A model generated the notes under the pieces. The model had not been told where the DNA came from. It worked only from the letters and a program-made list of their open reading frames with translations, and made no database searches. Shown in pieces: positions 63,849 to 64,000 of a stretch of DNA of 64,000 nucleotides. This stretch comes from Fictibacillus nanhaiensis (GTDB lineage Bacteria > Bacillota > Bacilli > Bacillales > Fictibacillaceae). The translations under genes and the position numbers were made by a program. Within the stretch, counting starts at the first letter, position 1, and the number at the start of each line of letters is the position of its first letter. The stretch covers positions 620,001-684,000 of the forward strand of contig JAEACG010000001.1 in assembly GCA_016401345.1 (NCBI GenBank). Reading direction: 5' to 3'.

Positions 63849-64000
63849 TTGACAGTTCCTCCTTCCTGATGCATTTTTTCTAGGATGACGTCATCTTTTT
63901 CTGAACGAAGTTGACGGTATTGATTCTCTTCAAGGGTTTGATCAAACTGACAAACAGGCTTATATGAACAGAACGTACATGGTGTTTTTTTCTTCATCTC
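63845..64000 (-). CDS. addB: AddB helicase/nuclease subunit, C-terminal end (partial)
   Basis: The last 51 codons of addB. The segment CTFCSYKPVCQFD contributes cysteines to the iron-sulfur cluster of the AddB nuclease domain, and the frame ends in TGA overlapping the addA TTG. The rest of the gene lies beyond the window. Confidence 0.93.
   Translation of the reverse strand, partial: EMKKKTPCTFCSYKPVCQFDQTLEENQYRQLRSEKDDVILEKMHQEGGTVN

Overview
The window comes from an endospore-forming Bacillaceae chromosome, moderately AT-rich. It carries a GerA-type germination operon, an AsnO-type asparagine synthetase, two S-box riboswitches, Ku/LigD end joining, AddAB/SbcDC, and blocks matching the yit, yis, mtn, mdx and ykn neighbourhoods of Bacillus subtilis. 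A Fictibacillus-like or related genus would fit, but the species cannot be fixed from the sequence alone. There is no rRNA, tRNA, prophage or CRISPR array.

Layout. 0-3 kb: tail of an unknown gene, a tiny zinc-ribbon gene, then a minus-strand molybdenum cofactor operon (moeA-mobB-moaE-moaD) with overlapping genes. 3-10 kb: a yit-like block (yitV, yitU, yitT, yitS) with small hypothetical genes, an SGNH hydrolase, a GNAT, an Nfu_N protein and a BsuPI+Gmad2 lipoprotein. 10-14.6 kb: a soluble histidine kinase, then ku with separate ligase and polymerase genes in place of one ligD. 14.7-23 kb: maltodextrin locus (LacI-type regulator, membrane-anchored alpha-amylase, mdxEFG importer, divergent neopullulanase) with an operator/cre-rich control region. 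23-28.4 kb: MATE transporter, asnO, an AI-2E family protein, and an AT-rich 0.69-kb insert bounded by inverted repeats. 28.5-40.4 kb: methionine salvage in two S-box operons (mtnWXBD; mtnKA plus a three-gene ABC importer) with mtnE and mtnU between them. 40.4-51.5 kb: PAS-GGDEF-EAL protein, yisL, rocD, an atypical SDR, a succinate-semialdehyde-type dehydrogenase, yisK, a B12-binding radical SAM protein, and a partial yknWX pair. 51.6-64 kb: gerABC-type operon converging on addB(partial)-addA-sbcD-sbcC.

How the genes work together. The mtn genes convert methylthioribose back to methionine under SAM-responsive leaders, and the co-transcribed importer is best read as a methylthioribose uptake system. 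The mal/mdx genes bind, import and hydrolyse maltodextrins under LacI-type and probable CcpA control. Ku plus the ligase and polymerase form a non-homologous end-joining module, while AddAB and SbcCD process ends for recombination.

Most notable items: LigD split into two overlapping genes; the inverted-repeat-bounded insert; the S-box-controlled importer; a family of four dispersed palindromic repeats; a 21-bp tandem repeat array; an attenuator-like terminator in the neopullulanase leader; and an SDR without its catalytic tyrosine.
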